Below are positions 1 through 6,014 of a stretch of 7,531 nt of DNA, piece after piece. Each line of letters opens with the position of its first letter. The stretch's first letter is position 1. The translations under genes and the position numbers were made by a program. The notes below the pieces were generated by a model. It worked only from the letters and a program-made list of their open reading frames with translations, was not told the origin of the DNA and did not search any database. Source of the stretch: Nocardioidaceae bacterium (lineage in GTDB: Bacteria; Actinomycetota; Actinomycetes; Propionibacteriales; Nocardioidaceae); the NCBI GenBank assembly GCA_025965395.1, contig JAOPXA010000264.1, forward strand, positions 1 to 7,531. The letters are read 5' to 3'.

Positions 1-2
1 CC

Positions 3-275
3 GTCGAGCTGGCCCACTCGCGCAGTCGCATTACGCACACCATCGGCCGCCTCGAAAAGGCCCAGCTCGTCGAACGCCAGCCGTGTGAGGCAGACGGTCG
101 CGGCATCGAAGCTGTGATGACAGCAAAGGGATTCGCAGCGCTCGAAGTGGCGGCCCATACTCACGTGACCGGCGTCCACAACTACCTCGTCGCCTCCACG
201 ACACCCGAGCAGCTGGCGGCGATCGGCGACGTGTTCGACAAGGTGGCCGCACGCCTCGGCGGCACTCGCTTCTAG
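3..275 (+). CDS. MarR-family transcriptional regulator, 3' part
   Basis: The 5' end lies outside the window; the reading frame enters at base 3 and ends at TAG 273-275, leaving 90 residues. The visible part starts inside the winged helix-turn-helix. A recognition-helix stretch (SRSRITHTIGRLEK) is followed by LVERQPCEADGRG, the beta wing with its usual Asp-x-Arg-Gly turn, and then by 'AVMTAKGFAALEVAAHTH', the start of the long dimerisation helix. This order is typical of MarR proteins, which bind palindromic operators as dimers and let go when a small ligand or oxidant binds. The ligand cannot be told from this fragment. The gene converges on ettA with a single base (276) between the two stop codons, so neither has room for its own intergenic terminator. 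MarR family membership is fairly sure; the specific role is unknown. Confidence 0.85.
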   Translation, partial: VELAHSRSRITHTIGRLEKAQLVERQPCEADGRGIEAVMTAKGFAALEVAAHTHVTGVHNYLVASTTPEQLAAIGDVFDKVAARLGGTRF

Positions 276-276
276 A

Positions 277-1959
277 TCAGTCGCGCGTCAGCTTGCGGTA
301 GGTCATGCTGTGCGGGCGCGCAGCATCCTCGCCAAGACGGCTGACCTTGTTGGTCTCGTAGTCGGCGAAGTTGCCCTCGAACCAGAACCACCGGGCAGGA
401 TTGTCAGCGGTGCCTTCCCACGCGAGTATGTGCGTCGCGACGCGGTCGAGAAACCAACGATCGTGCGAGACCACCACAGCGCAGCCGGGGAAGTCGAGGA
501 GTGCATCCTCGAGCGACTGCAGCGTCTCGACGTCCAGGTCGTTGGTGGGCTCATCAAGCAGCAACAGGTTGCCGCCCATTTTGAGCGTCAACGCCAAGTT
601 GAGCCGGTTGCGCTCGCCGCCAGACAACACCCCGACTGGCTTCTGTTGGTCTGGCCCCTTGAAGCCGAACGAGGCGACATACGCCCGGCTCGGCACCTCG
701 AAGTTGGCGACCTTGATGTAGTCGAGCTCATCGGACACCAGCTGCCAAACATTCTTCTTGGCGTCCATGCCGCCGCGACCTTGATCGACATAGGAGATCT
801 TGACGGTCTTGCCGACATCGAGCGAGCCAGCATCGGGATGCTGCTCTCCCACGATCATGCGGAACAACGTCGACTTGCCGACGCCGTTGGGGCCGACGAC
901 GCCGACGATGCCAGCGCGCGGGAGGTCGAATGTGAGGCCGTCGAACAGCTCGCGATCGCCGAAGCTCTTGTGCAGCTCGTTGGCGTTGAGGACCACGTCG
1001 CCGAGACGCGGGCCGGCGGGAATGTTGATCTCCTCGAAGTCGAGCTTGCGCGAGCGCTCAGCCTCCGCCGCCATCTCTTCGTAGCGACCAAGACGCGCTT
1101 GGTTCTTGACCTGGCGAGCCTTGGCGTTGGAGCGCACCCAGTCGAGCTCCTTGGCCAGGATCTTGGCGCGCTTCATGTCCTTCTTGCCCTCCACGACAAG
1201 GCGCTCCTGCTTGGTCTCGAGGTACTTGGAGTAGTTGCCCTCATAACCGTGTGTCTTGCCGCGGTCGAGCTCGAGGATCCACTCAGCGACATTGTCGAGG
1301 AAGTAGCGATCGTGCGTGATCGCCAACACGGCACCCGGGTATGCCGACAGGTGCTGCTCCAACCACAGCACGCTCTCGGCGTCCAGGTGGTTGGTGGGCT
1401 CATCGAGCAGCAGCAAGTCGGGCTGCTGCAGAAGCAACTTGCACAGCGCCACGCGGCGACGCTCGCCACCGCTGAGCGGGCCTACCGGGGCATCTGGCGG
1501 GGGGCAACGAAGCGCGTCCATGGCCTGCTCGAGCCGCGAGTCGAGATCCCACGCGTTGGCATGGTCGAGCGCGGTCTGCAGGTCACCCATCTCGGCGAGC
1601 AAGGTGTCATAGTCGGCGTCGGGCTCGCCCAGCTCTTCGCTGATCTGGTTGAACCGGTCGAGCTTGCCCTTGATCTCGGCGACCGCTTCTTCGACGTTCT
1701 CCAGGACGGTCTTGTCCTCGGTCAACGGGGGTTCCTGCAGCAAGATGCCGACGGTGGCACCCGTGTCGAGGTAGGCATCTCCGTTGCTGGGGATGTCGAG
1801 ACCCGCCATGATCTTGAGCAGCGACGACTTGCCGGTGCCGTTGGGACCGACGATGCCGATCTTGGCTCCGTGCAGGAACGACAAGGAGACGTTGTCGAGA
1901 ACGACCTTGTCGCCATGAGCTTTGCGGACATTGCGCAGGGTGTAGATGTATTCGGCCAT
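277..1959 (-). CDS. ettA: Energy-dependent translational throttle protein EttA (ABC-F ATPase)
   Basis: A 560-residue soluble protein with two ABC ATPase domains and no membrane segment, the mark of the ABC-F family. Domain 1 has Walker A GPNGTGKS (38-45), signature LSGGE (162-166), Walker B with LLLLDEPTNHLD (182-193) and switch His216. Domain 2 has Walker A GPNGVGKS (356-363), signature LSGGE (445-449), LLLLDEPTNDLD (465-476) and His499. The inserted arm (about 95-140) and the charged linker (about 245-325, with KQERL and ARQVKNQARLGRYEEM) match the EttA subgroup, whose linker reaches the P-site tRNA. In E. coli, EttA binds the ribosomal E site and restrains the first elongation step when ADP/ATP is high. 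Both catalytic glutamates are present. The start is the ATG just before AEYIYTLRNVRKAHG, the expected N-terminus. It lies 24 bp after the ssb stop, with no good Shine-Dalgarno. Genome annotations sometimes label it an ABC transporter, which is wrong. Confidence 0.96.
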   Translation of the reverse strand: MAEYIYTLRNVRKAHGDKVVLDNVSLSFLHGAKIGIVGPNGTGKSSLLKIMAGLDIPSNGDAYLDTGATVGILLQEPPLTEDKTVLENVEEAVAEIKGKLDRFNQISEELGEPDADYDTLLAEMGDLQTALDHANAWDLDSRLEQAMDALRCPPPDAPVGPLSGGERRRVALCKLLLQQPDLLLLDEPTNHLDAESVLWLEQHLSAYPGAVLAITHDRYFLDNVAEWILELDRGKTHGYEGNYSKYLETKQERLVVEGKKDMKRAKILAKELDWVRSNAKARQVKNQARLGRYEEMAAEAERSRKLDFEEINIPAGPRLGDVVLNANELHKSFGDRELFDGLTFDLPRAGIVGVVGPNGVGKSTLFRMIVGEQHPDAGSLDVGKTVKISYVDQGRGGMDAKKNVWQLVSDELDYIKVANFEVPSRAYVASFGFKGPDQQKPVGVLSGGERNRLNLALTLKMGGNLLLLDEPTNDLDVETLQSLEDALLDFPGCAVVVSHDRWFLDRVATHILAWEGTADNPARWFWFEGNFADYETNKVSRLGEDAARPHSMTYRKLTRD

Positions 1960-1968
1960 AGAAGGCCC

Positions 1969-1974
1969 AGCCTA
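1969..1974 (-). promoter_or_regulatory. Possible -10 box (TAGGCT) for ettA
   Basis: TAGGCT fits the TANNNT -10 pattern and ends 9 nt before the ettA ATG, in the short gap after ssb. No convincing Shine-Dalgarno precedes the ATG, so a leaderless or near-leaderless ettA transcript in addition to read-through from ssb is possible. No -35 box is seen at proper spacing. It is a single short motif and weak on its own. Confidence 0.3.
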
Positions 1975-1983
1975 TCGGCCTGC

Positions 1984-2433
1984 TCAAGCGGCTGGGGCCG
2001 AGGCCGCGGACTTCTCCAGCGAGTCAAGAACGTCGCGGTCCTCTGGTGAGGGCGCGGCCAAGGTAACGGTGCGGTCGACGCGCCGAAAGCTGCTGGCACC
2101 GCGATTGAGGTCATGCGCCACCAGCGACGCCTCGAGGACGAAGCGCTCACGCTTCTCGCCGTTCTTGTCTTCCCACACGTCGTTGCGAATGCGCCCCGTC
2201 ACGACGACCGGATCACCCTTCTTGATCGAATTCGACACATTGGTCGCGAGTGTGCGGAACACCTTGACGCTGATCCAGACCGTCTCCAGATCGCGCCATC
2301 CGCCGCCCGCCCAGTCGCGCACCGATGGCGTCGAGCCCATCCGGAAGATCGCGCGGGGTATGCCGTTGACGTCGCGGTAGTCGACGGTGGTGCCGACATT
2401 GCCGAAGATGGTGATCTGATTGTCTTGCTGCAT
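1984..2433 (-). CDS. ssbB: Single-stranded DNA-binding protein, SsbB-type paralogue without acidic tip
   Basis: A 149-residue protein with an OB fold over about residues 5-112: ITIFGNVGTTVDYRDV, then TVWISVKVFRTLATNVSNSIKKGDPVVVTGRIRNDVWEDKNGEKRE (split here only by eye), which follows the bacterial SSB pattern of WxxVxxF, A-NV---KKG--V-V-GR and WEDK-G. It binds single-stranded DNA in the cytoplasm. The C-terminus is short (about 37 residues after the fold) and ends SAASAPAA. It lacks the Gly/Pro-rich tail and the DDDIPF-like acidic tip by which housekeeping SSB recruits repair and replication proteins. This points to the second actinobacterial SSB (SsbB in Streptomyces, linked to chromosome segregation in sporulation; Rv2478c in M. 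tuberculosis). The start is set by AGGAGG 5 nt before the ATG; a longer in-frame opening up to 2523 lacks support. The subgroup is inferred from the missing tip and the ettA neighbour. Confidence 0.9.
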   Translation of the reverse strand: MQQDNQITIFGNVGTTVDYRDVNGIPRAIFRMGSTPSVRDWAGGGWRDLETVWISVKVFRTLATNVSNSIKKGDPVVVTGRIRNDVWEDKNGEKRERFVLEASLVAHDLNRGASSFRRVDRTVTLAAPSPEDRDVLDSLEKSAASAPAA

Positions 2434-2438
2434 GGTTG

Positions 2439-2444
2439 CCTCCT
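2439..2444 (-). promoter_or_regulatory. Strong ribosome-binding site of ssb
   Basis: A perfect AGGAGG with a 5-nt spacer to the ATG at 2433. It decides the start and rules out the 30-residue N-terminal extension offered by the open frame. It is the best Shine-Dalgarno in the window, in contrast with the weak sites before ettA and prsW. Confidence 0.85.
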
Positions 2445-2451
2445 GAGTGCG

Positions 2452-2486
2452 GTATGCCTCAAGGTTGGCGCGGCTCGAAGGCATAC
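2452..2486 (-). promoter_or_regulatory. 8-bp inverted repeat in the ssb leader
   Basis: GTATGCCT (2452-2459) and AGGCATAC (2479-2486) are perfect inverted copies separated by 19 nt. On the minus strand the element ends 7 nt before AGGAGG. In RNA it could fold into an 8-bp stem with a GC-rich loop just before the ribosome-binding site. In DNA it could be a two-half-site operator with centres about 27 bp apart. The repeat is plain to see; any role is inferred. Confidence 0.4.
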
Positions 2487-2506
2487 GCGATCGTCTCCGC
2501 GGGACC

Positions 2507-2515
2507 TGTGGACAG
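2507..2515 (-). promoter_or_regulatory. DnaA-box-like 9-mer (CTGTCCACA)
   Basis: It differs from the actinobacterial DnaA box TTGTCCACA only at the first base. It lies 73 bp before the ssb start in a non-coding gap and has the same orientation as a second such site 20 bp further upstream. Binding by DnaA is inferred. Confidence 0.35.
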
Positions 2516-2535
2516 CTACCCACCTCACCGCACAG

Positions 2536-2544
2536 TGTGGATAT
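2536..2544 (-). promoter_or_regulatory. DnaA-box-like 9-mer (ATATCCACA)
   Basis: It matches the classic box TTATCCACA at 8 of 9 positions, with only the first base different. It overlaps the 8-bp palindrome GGATATCC (2539-2546). It sits 12 bp after the stop of the upstream GTPase gene, outside coding sequence. Together with the site at 2507-2515 it forms a same-strand pair with starts 29 bp apart. Confidence 0.35.
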
Positions 2545-2556
2545 CCGGGCGACGGG

Positions 2557-4203
2557 TCAGCGCAATGCGGCGGCGAGACCCTTGCGGCACGCGTCGTAGC
2601 GATCGAGCTCAGCCTGGATCGGGACGATGACCTCGCGTTGGGCGACCTCGGAGATAGCGGCCCGCAGGGCGGCATCAGCGCGCTTGGCCTTGCGGCTCCC
2701 CGACGATCGCGCAGCAAGGCGCGACAGGAACGAAAACGCTATGCCCAGCACGGCCCCACCGATCGCCAAGAGGGCCGGCAACCCCAGACCACCCACCTCG
2801 GGCGCCGAAGGCATGCCGAGCGAAAACAGGTCTGAAACCCCTAGTGCCGCGAGCCAGCCAAGACCGCCGATCAGCGCGCGGAAGAAGATCCATTGCAGGA
2901 CATTGACGAGGTACCACCACAAGGCAGGCCTGGCGACGTCGAGGTCGGTGCCGATAATCGCCTCGTCGAGCGCCTCGGTGATGTCGGCCGCTTGCGAAGC
3001 TGATGCCGAGCGAATGGCGGTGGCCCACGGCTTGCCAACGCCGACGGATGCCTTCTCGGCAAGGTCGCGCACCGCGACCTCGGCGTTGGCCTTTTGGATG
3101 GGAGTGGCCTCGGGGATGGTCGAGCGAGCGAGCGACGCGACCGACAAGTCACGCTCAAGATTGAGATCCTTGAGGGGGTCCTTGCGCAGCCGCGCGAGCC
3201 AGCGCACCACCGGCCAACCCGTCTTCATCCGAGCACGACGCTGAGTCGAGCGACGAATCGCCTGCACCACGATCGGCACTCCAGCGCAGTCGACGAGAGC
3301 CTTGTCGAGCGCCTCGCGATCGGCCGGAGCAATGCCAGGCACCTTTGCGGTGCCGCTGGCCTCGGCGAGGAGCCGCGCCGCATCGGCCACATCTGCGCCA
3401 AGCCGAGATGACGCAGACTTCTTGTCGTTGATCCGCTGCGACAGAACGCGCTTGAGGTCGTCGACCCCATCGCCGCGGGTCGCGGAGACGCCAAGGACGG
3501 TGACGTTGTCGAGCCCACCCTCGGTGATGATCCGGCGGACGTCGTTGAGTGCGGTTTCGCGTTGCTCGTACGGAATCCGGTCGAGCTGGTTGAGCACCAC
3601 GACCGTCACCTCGGCGTGCGAGGCCATGGGCCGGATGTAGCGCTCATGGACCGCCGCGTCGGCATACTTTTGCGGATCGAGCACCCAGATCAGTAGGTCG
3701 GCGTACTGGACGAGGCGTTCCATCTCGAGGTGGTGCGCCATCTCGGTCGAGTCGTGGTCAGGCAGATCCAACAGGATCAAGCCCTCCAGCTTGGTGTCGT
3801 CGGACGACTGGTCGAGCATGCTCATGCGGGAGACTTGGTGCCGCGGCGGGATGCCCATCCAACTCAGGATCTCTTCGGCGCCACCCGGGCCCCACGCGCA
3901 GGCGAGCGCCCATGACGTCGTCGGGCGGCGAACGCCGACCCCGGCAATGTCGAGATCGGTGAGCGAGTTGAACAGCGACGACTTGCCCGAGCCGGTGGCA
4001 CCAGCGAGGGCGGCGATCGTGTGTTCGCTCGACAACAGCATGCGCTCGGTGGCGCGATCGACGACCAGTTGTGCGGTATCGATCAGCTCGGCATCAATGC
4101 GCCCTCGGCCGGCCTCAACTGCGGCCGCGAGCCCGTCGATGCGAACGGCGATGTCGCTCGGCGCGCCACCCACTGCGCGCGGGACCGTCTCGAGCGCGCT
4201 CAT
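2557..4203 (-). CDS. YfjP/dynamin-like membrane GTPase (second of the pair)
   Basis: A 548-residue GTPase. G1 is GATGSGKS (68-75); the G2 candidate is RRPTT (92-96). G3 is DLPDHDS (146-152), where the usual DxxG glycine is an Asp, apparently usual in this group. G4 is NQLD (205-208) and G5 is SAT (240-242). A long, mostly helical region follows to about 425. Then come two hydrophobic segments (about 429-456 and 471-494) forming a membrane hairpin, then a basic stretch (SSGSRKAKR) and a helical C-terminus. This GTPase–helical stalk–membrane hairpin plan resembles bacterial dynamin-like proteins, which remodel or anchor to the inner membrane; the pair Streptomyces DynA/DynB stabilises division rings. 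The start ATG overlaps the previous gene's TGA as ATGA and has GGAAAGG 6 nt upstream, so translation is probably coupled. The GTPase call is firm; the dynamin-like role is inferred from layout. Confidence 0.85.
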   Translation of the reverse strand: MSALETVPRAVGGAPSDIAVRIDGLAAAVEAGRGRIDAELIDTAQLVVDRATERMLLSSEHTIAALAGATGSGKSSLFNSLTDLDIAGVGVRRPTTSWALACAWGPGGAEEILSWMGIPPRHQVSRMSMLDQSSDDTKLEGLILLDLPDHDSTEMAHHLEMERLVQYADLLIWVLDPQKYADAAVHERYIRPMASHAEVTVVVLNQLDRIPYEQRETALNDVRRIITEGGLDNVTVLGVSATRGDGVDDLKRVLSQRINDKKSASSRLGADVADAARLLAEASGTAKVPGIAPADREALDKALVDCAGVPIVVQAIRRSTQRRARMKTGWPVVRWLARLRKDPLKDLNLERDLSVASLARSTIPEATPIQKANAEVAVRDLAEKASVGVGKPWATAIRSASASQAADITEALDEAIIGTDLDVARPALWWYLVNVLQWIFFRALIGGLGWLAALGVSDLFSLGMPSAPEVGGLGLPALLAIGGAVLGIAFSFLSRLAARSSGSRKAKRADAALRAAISEVAQREVIVPIQAELDRYDACRKGLAAALR

Positions 4204-5927
4204 GTCAGACCTTTCCGATCCAGTGCATCCTCGTGCCGCGCACGTTCGGCGCTGCGGGCCGCAACGCGCAGTGACTCCTGCAGAACGGCGATGTCGTCAG
4301 GGCCGTTGAACAAGCCGAGGAAGCGCTGCTTCTCGGCCACGAGCAACGTGTCCACCTTAGCCAGCAGGTCGGCGTGCGCCTTCTTGGCCAGTCGATCGAC
4401 CGCTTCGGTCCCGAAGATCGCATCGAGGATCCGACGCCCCACGGTCGCTGGTCCGCCTGGCGCAACCGCTTCGTCTGCCGCGTTGGTCGACGTCTGGGAG
4501 AAGACCACGATCATCAGCGCCACTCCGACGCCGGACACGCCGAACGCAAGGAAGCGGGCGGTCATACGTTTGTCAGCGCCCTCGACGCGTACGAGCTCGA
4601 GGACGTCGCGTTGCCAGTCACGTACGGTGCGCTCGGCGTGATTGCGAAACTCGCGCGAGGCGCGTTCGAAGCCCACCGCGTCCTTGAGGAGCGCACGGCC
4701 GGCCGCATGGGCATTCCAGCTTCGGCTCGCCGTCTCGGCGGCGGCCTCGGCCTTCTCGAGGATCAGCATCTGGAGCCCTTGAGCGACTGCCTCATTGACG
4801 TCGACGGAGCGATTGCGCTTGCCGGTGAAGCCGTCGACGAGCCGGTCGCGGATCCTGCTGACCTTCTCTTCGACCGACTTGAGAAGCTCACCTGTGCCGA
4901 CAAAGTCCTGCCATCGTGCGAGCACGTCGCCCCGCAGGAGTGAGCCGTCAGCGGTCGAGATAGCGACCTGGTCGGCCGCCTGACGGTACGCGCGATCGAC
5001 CTCATCGGTGAGTGTTTGCGCCGCCTCGTGCTGGACGCCCATGGCGTCGGCAACGTCGTGGGCGGCGAACACGTTGTGCCGAATCGCGCCGTCCACGGTC
5101 TGGAAGATGATCGACGATCGGGCGTCGCTGTCGGCGGCAAGGTCCTCCAGCCAATCGATGATCGGCTGAACCGCCTCGCGCGCGAGCAATCCCTCACGGT
5201 CGACCCCGGACTCCGCGACGGTGAAGAGCGGTGAGTCGCTGAGCCCGCGAGACGTCATCATCCGGGCGAGATGCCCGCGGACTTCCTCGATGGCATCGGC
5301 ATGCGTGCGGTCGAGGACGACGGCGACCGATGTGTCCCGCTCGACGGCGGACTTGAGGAAGTCCCACGGCACTTGATCGGCATAACGCGCGGCAGAGGTG
5401 ACAAAGATCCAGAGGTCAGCGGCGGCGAGAAGCTGCCCAGCGAGGACGCGGTTGCCCACGTCGATGGAGTCCACGTCGGGAGCATCGAGAATCGCCAAGC
5501 CCTTGGGCACACCCTCGGACGATGCCAGGCGAAGCGCATTGGTGTCGTTGGTCGTCGTGGATGTGCGGGGAAGCTCCGGCAGGATCCGATCGGGCTGAAA
5601 CCATTCGGCGTCATCGGGGTGATGCACCAGCACGGGCGAACGAGTCGTCGGACGCAGCACACCTGACTCCGTGACTCGCTCCCCGACGATCGAGTTGACC
5701 AAGGTCGACTTGCCAGCACCCGTGGACCCGCCAACGACCGCCAACATCGGGGCTTCCAGCTGGATGAGCCGGGGAAGAATGTAGTCGAGGAGCTGGTCGA
5801 GGAGCTTGGCCTTCGTGACGCGCGCTTCTTCTACTCCAGGGGTCTCGAGAGTGAGCGCTGCGGCCTCCGCTTCGACGCGCAACTTGCCCAACGCGGCCAT
5901 CAATTCGATTGATGCGTGCTCGACCAT
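4200..5927 (-). CDS. Dynamin-like membrane GTPase (first of the pair)
   Basis: With the ATG at 5927 the protein has 575 residues. Numbers here follow that start. G1 is GGSTGAGKS (66-74), G2 is RPTT (92-95), G3 is DAPDVDS (148-154). At the G4 position the beta strand reads AVVLDRTHAD (about 202-211), so the usual N/TKxD is not kept. The middle part (about 265-445) is helical and charged. One clear hydrophobic segment (about 457-477) is followed by an Ala/Pro/Gly-rich loop and a helical tail. The plan matches the partner downstream, with one strong membrane segment instead of two; about 20 bp-level overlap is absent beyond ATGA. The two probably arose by duplication and may work as a heteromer at the membrane, as proposed for paired bacterial dynamins. 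A TTG one codon earlier (5930) could also start translation; the ATG has the better spacing, 8 nt from AGGGGG. Confidence 0.83.
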   Translation of the reverse strand: MVEHASIELMAALGKLRVEAEAAALTLETPGVEEARVTKAKLLDQLLDYILPRLIQLEAPMLAVVGGSTGAGKSTLVNSIVGERVTESGVLRPTTRSPVLVHHPDDAEWFQPDRILPELPRTSTTTNDTNALRLASSEGVPKGLAILDAPDVDSIDVGNRVLAGQLLAAADLWIFVTSAARYADQVPWDFLKSAVERDTSVAVVLDRTHADAIEEVRGHLARMMTSRGLSDSPLFTVAESGVDREGLLAREAVQPIIDWLEDLAADSDARSSIIFQTVDGAIRHNVFAAHDVADAMGVQHEAAQTLTDEVDRAYRQAADQVAISTADGSLLRGDVLARWQDFVGTGELLKSVEEKVSRIRDRLVDGFTGKRNRSVDVNEAVAQGLQMLILEKAEAAAETASRSWNAHAAGRALLKDAVGFERASREFRNHAERTVRDWQRDVLELVRVEGADKRMTARFLAFGVSGVGVALMIVVFSQTSTNAADEAVAPGGPATVGRRILDAIFGTEAVDRLAKKAHADLLAKVDTLLVAEKQRFLGLFNGPDDIAVLQESLRVAARSAERARHEDALDRKGLT

Positions 5928-5935
5928 CAACTACA

Positions 5936-5941
5936 CCCCCT
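5936..5941 (-). promoter_or_regulatory. Ribosome-binding site of the first GTPase gene
   Basis: AGGGGG lies 8 nt before the ATG at 5927 and 5 nt before an in-frame TTG at 5930. It supports a start at this place and favours ATG by codon, while leaving the one-codon difference open. Confidence 0.6.
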
Positions 5942-5963
5942 GACATCTGCTCGGTTGGTGCTC

Positions 5964-5969
5964 ACCCTA
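5964..5969 (-). promoter_or_regulatory. Possible -10 box (TAGGGT) before the GTPase operon
   Basis: TAGGGT fits TANNNT and would give a leader of about 30 nt carrying the AGGGGG site. No good -35 box lies 16-19 bp upstream. The 87-bp gap after prsW is large enough for a separate promoter, and no terminator is seen in it, so read-through from prsW is equally possible. Confidence 0.25.
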
Positions 5970-5984
5970 GTAGCAATTGTCGCC

Positions 5985-5995
5985 TACCGGCGGTA
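5985..5995. repeat. 11-bp palindrome TACCG-G-CGGTA in the prsW–GTPase gap
   Basis: A perfect 5-bp inverted repeat around one base, just upstream of the candidate -10 box at 5964-5969. It is too short and lacks a T-run for a terminator. It could be a small operator, or chance. Confidence 0.25.
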
Positions 5996-6014
5996 ACGCC
6001 TCACCTCTCAGCAA

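Noticed and set aside
310..2049. A 579-codon open frame on the plus strand opposite ettA
   Set aside because: It mirrors the ettA codons in a GC-rich gene, has no ribosome-binding site or recognisable domain, and ettA itself has complete ABC-F motifs. It is a shadow frame.
2434..2523. A 30-residue N-terminal extension of SSB
   Set aside because: SSB proteins start near the residues MQQDNQITIFGNV found at 2433, where a perfect AGGAGG sits 5 nt upstream. The extension runs through the inverted repeat and one DnaA-like site and has no family match.
2113..2835. Plus-strand open frame across ssb and the end of the GTPase gene
   Set aside because: It crosses two well-supported minus-strand genes, has low-complexity Arg-rich content and shows no domain.
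277..5927. The whole block as an undescribed defence system (GTPases, SSB and ATPase)
   Set aside because: The ssb–ettA order is known from mycobacteria and paired dynamin-like GTPases are known in Actinobacteria. There is no nuclease, toxin, reverse transcriptase or sign of recent transfer, and base use is even across the block.
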